Positions 5,155-6,544 of a stretch of 6,544 bases of DNA are shown here, piece after piece. Positions within the stretch are counted from its first letter, which is position 1, and the number at the start of each line of letters is the position of its first letter. The DNA is taken from contig JAJYJL010000481.1 in the NCBI GenBank assembly GCA_021789565.1, forward strand, positions 1 through 6,544. Reading direction: 5' to 3'. The notes beneath the pieces are model-generated. The model searched no databases. It worked only from the letters and a program-made list of their open reading frames with translations, and was not told the origin of the DNA. This DNA comes from Acidobacteriota bacterium. Lineage in GTDB: Bacteria; Acidobacteriota; Terriglobia; UBA7540. The position numbers and the translations under genes are program-made.

Positions 5155-5688
5155 TTAAAAATTCTCGATGATGTCGGTCACCAGGGTGTGGGCGAAGTCG
5201 CGCGACAGGCGGTTGAGCGCAGGCTCGCTCTCCTCGAACAGCGCGGGTGCGTACTGGCTCACCTGGTACTGCTCGCGGAAGAGGTAATGAGGGTTGGAGA
5301 ACACCACCTTCCTGGTGTGCAGGTCGATGAGTTCGACGTCGGCCGTCACCTGGATCTGGAAGGCGGTGGCACGGCCGGTGTTGGGGTCATAGGTGAGGAC
5401 GCCGGAGCGCACGGAGTTGATGGTTCCCTTCAGTTCGGCGTCGGCGCCTGCGGGGTCGGGAGTGACGCGGAAGCGGGTGCGCTCGATCAACTCGCGCGTG
5501 ACGGCCGCGGACACCCTCTGCTCAATCCGAAAGCGGGTGCTCTTGTTGGTGAACACCGGGATGGCGATGGTCTTGATGTCGGGCGGCAGGCGCGATGCCG
5601 TGCCGGCCACCTGGTAACCACAGGCGACCGCCAGCAGACCGGAGCAGGCCGCAAGCGCGGCGGCCGTGGCGCGGGAGATGCGTTTCAT
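5155..5688 (-). CDS. lptE: LptE-family LPS-assembly lipoprotein
   Basis: This 177-residue protein fits LptE, the outer-membrane lipoprotein that plugs the LptD barrel and helps insert lipopolysaccharide into the outer leaflet. The N-terminus is a lipoprotein signal: positive start (MKRISR), hydrophobic stretch, then LAVAC with C23 as the lipidated cysteine. The -3 residue is Ala rather than the usual Leu. The mature protein opens CGYQVAG, typical of the family. IKTIAIPVFTNKSTRFRIEQRVSAAVTRELIERTRFRV follows, and GVLTYDPNTGRATAFQIQVTADVELID forms the characteristic later strands. The usual ending, a helix closing in FAHTLVTDIIENF, is present, so the gene is complete. Its ATG overlaps the TGA of the upstream Asd-like gene (ATGA, 5688-5685), and no clear Shine-Dalgarno precedes it, indicating translational coupling. 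In many bacteria holA follows lptE; here no holA follows within the 5.1 kb visible. Confidence 0.85.
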   Translation of the reverse strand: MKRISRATAAALAACSGLLAVACGYQVAGTASRLPPDIKTIAIPVFTNKSTRFRIEQRVSAAVTRELIERTRFRVTPDPAGADAELKGTINSVRSGVLTYDPNTGRATAFQIQVTADVELIDLHTRKVVFSNPHYLFREQYQVSQYAPALFEESEPALNRLSRDFAHTLVTDIIENF

Positions 5689-6544
5689 TTCAGCAGGTGG
5701 AGCGGCTGGCGCTGGCGATGCAGCCCTTCCGCAATCTGCACGGCGTTGACGGCCGCAAGCCGCAGGTTGTCCGCGACGGCCCAGAGCCAGATTCCCTCCG
5801 GATGCGACGCGTCGGGCTGGATGGCGTCCACCAGAATTTCATTCGAGCCTGCCGCGTCCGCCGGCGACGGCGCCTTCTCAGAGGTCCGGCGGATGGCGAT
5901 GGGCGCGCCGTCGAGCGCCATCACCAGGTCAGAAGGCGGGATGCGTTCACGGGTTTCCGCGTAGAGCGAAACGGCAGTGGAGTAAAACACGGGAACCTGT
6001 AGCAGGCGCACGGCAGGGACCGGCGCACTATCGCCGAGGTAAGCCGCAAGTTCGTTGCGCACGCGCGACTCCAGCGCGTCGGCCTTTTCGTAGCCGGCTC
6101 CCAGGCGCGGCAGCAGGTTGAAGGCGATCTGGGCGCCGAACGCCTCGCGCGGCACTTTCTGGAAGCTGAGCAGATTGACCGTCTGCTTCTGGAGTTCATC
6201 GATGGCGCGCGGCCCCATTTCAGAAGCCGGGCTGAAGATCTGCGCCACCGCGCTGCGCACCTGGAACCGCGCGGCCAATCGCGACACCAGGGCGCTGATC
6301 ATCAGGGTCGCTGCGTGCGGCGCGGTAAGGATGCGAAGCCCCCTGCGCATGCCTGAATCCTGGGCGGCGGTTGAAGGGCCATCGAGGAAAGGAGCCCGCA
6401 GGGAAGCGGTTGCCGGCTGCGAAACGCTGGAGGAGAGGTCGATGACCGCTCGCCCGGCTTTCGGCCCGTCACGCTCGCGCCCGGCCCTGTCAATCCAGGA
6501 AGCCAGCCGCTGGTGTGGCGCCGCGACAAAGGCGAAGTCGAAGC
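5685..6544 (-). CDS. Asd/ArgC-like (aspartate-semialdehyde dehydrogenase-related) protein, N-terminus beyond window
   Basis: The frame is open from the right edge to TGA at 5687-5685, giving 285 visible residues. An ATG at 6350 would give 221 residues but is internal: the frame above it reads DFAFVAAPHQRLASWIDRAG, then AVIDLSSSVSQPA, the end of the NAD(P)-binding fold of aspartate-semialdehyde dehydrogenases. About 40-60 N-terminal residues with the nucleotide loop are missing. The C-terminal dimerisation domain follows (SPASEMGPRAIDELQKQTVNLLSF). Where active enzymes have the catalytic Cys (NPNCSTT), this protein has TAPHAATL, with Ala at the expected position. The catalytic-His region (VPVF-GHS) reads VPVFYSTAVSL, without His. 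It is therefore probably a non-catalytic Usg-like paralogue, not the lysine/threonine pathway enzyme. Its stop overlaps the lptE start. Role unknown; the link to lptE appears conserved from what I recall of Acidobacteriota gene orders. Confidence 0.8.
   Translation of the reverse strand, partial: FDFAFVAAPHQRLASWIDRAGRERDGPKAGRAVIDLSSSVSQPATASLRAPFLDGPSTAAQDSGMRRGLRILTAPHAATLMISALVSRLAARFQVRSAVAQIFSPASEMGPRAIDELQKQTVNLLSFQKVPREAFGAQIAFNLLPRLGAGYEKADALESRVRNELAAYLGDSAPVPAVRLLQVPVFYSTAVSLYAETRERIPPSDLVMALDGAPIAIRRTSEKAPSPADAAGSNEILVDAIQPDASHPEGIWLWAVADNLRLAAVNAVQIAEGLHRQRQPLHLLK

Noticed and set aside
5188..5964. 258-residue plus-strand open frame opposite lptE and the Asd-like gene
   Set aside because: It is antisense across two genes with clear family motifs; Gly/Arg-rich without a domain.
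1..6544. tRNA or rRNA genes, or an integrase/transposase gene
   Set aside because: No tRNA-like cloverleaf, rRNA-like stretch or recombinase motif was seen on either strand, although short or degraded remnants cannot be excluded by eye.

Overview
This 6.5-kb chromosomal fragment comes from a GC-rich, diderm (LPS-bearing) bacterium. An LptE-type lipoprotein gene coupled to an Asd/ArgC-like gene, a Tat-exported glycoside-hydrolase-like protein, and a long palindrome containing a repeat of the type GTCATCCTGAGCGAAG all fit Acidobacteriota or a nearby phylum. That placement is inference from remembered genome organisation, not from a search.

Layout, left to right. (1) The C-terminal end of an unrecognised plus-strand protein (to 356). 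(2) A minus-strand three-gene operon (2367 down to 569): a GHKL-type ATPase with an N-terminal STAS-like segment, a small stand-alone STAS-like protein (DUF4325 type), and a PIN-domain nuclease. The genes are 22 bp apart, then overlapping by 11 bp. (3) A 369-bp divergent intergenic region with two perfect short hairpins. (4) A plus-strand, Tat-exported, multi-domain glycoside-hydrolase-like protein (2737-4776). (5) A 378-bp convergent intergenic region holding a 141-bp nested palindrome (MITE-like) and then a very AT-rich stretch with its own bipartite inverted repeats. (6) A minus-strand pair at the right edge: an Asd-like protein lacking the catalytic residues (incomplete at the window end), translationally coupled to lptE.

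The three-gene operon is the most interesting part. It joins the modules of a partner-switching signalling device (a kinase-like ATPase and STAS-type partners) to a predicted ribonuclease. Its base composition is lower in GC (about 45-53% in the 60-base lines I counted, against about 58-68% in neighbouring genes). A 15-bp direct repeat with one mismatch lies on both sides of it (502-516 and 2653-2667). I read it as a horizontally acquired accessory cassette, possibly a stress-response or anti-phage module in which the ATPase/STAS pair controls the nuclease. The function is inferred from domains and gene order only.

The GH gene is probably expressed alone, from a possible sigma70-like promoter just upstream and with a strong Shine-Dalgarno. 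The right-hand pair looks like conserved core genome: outer-membrane LPS assembly next to an Asd-like paralogue.
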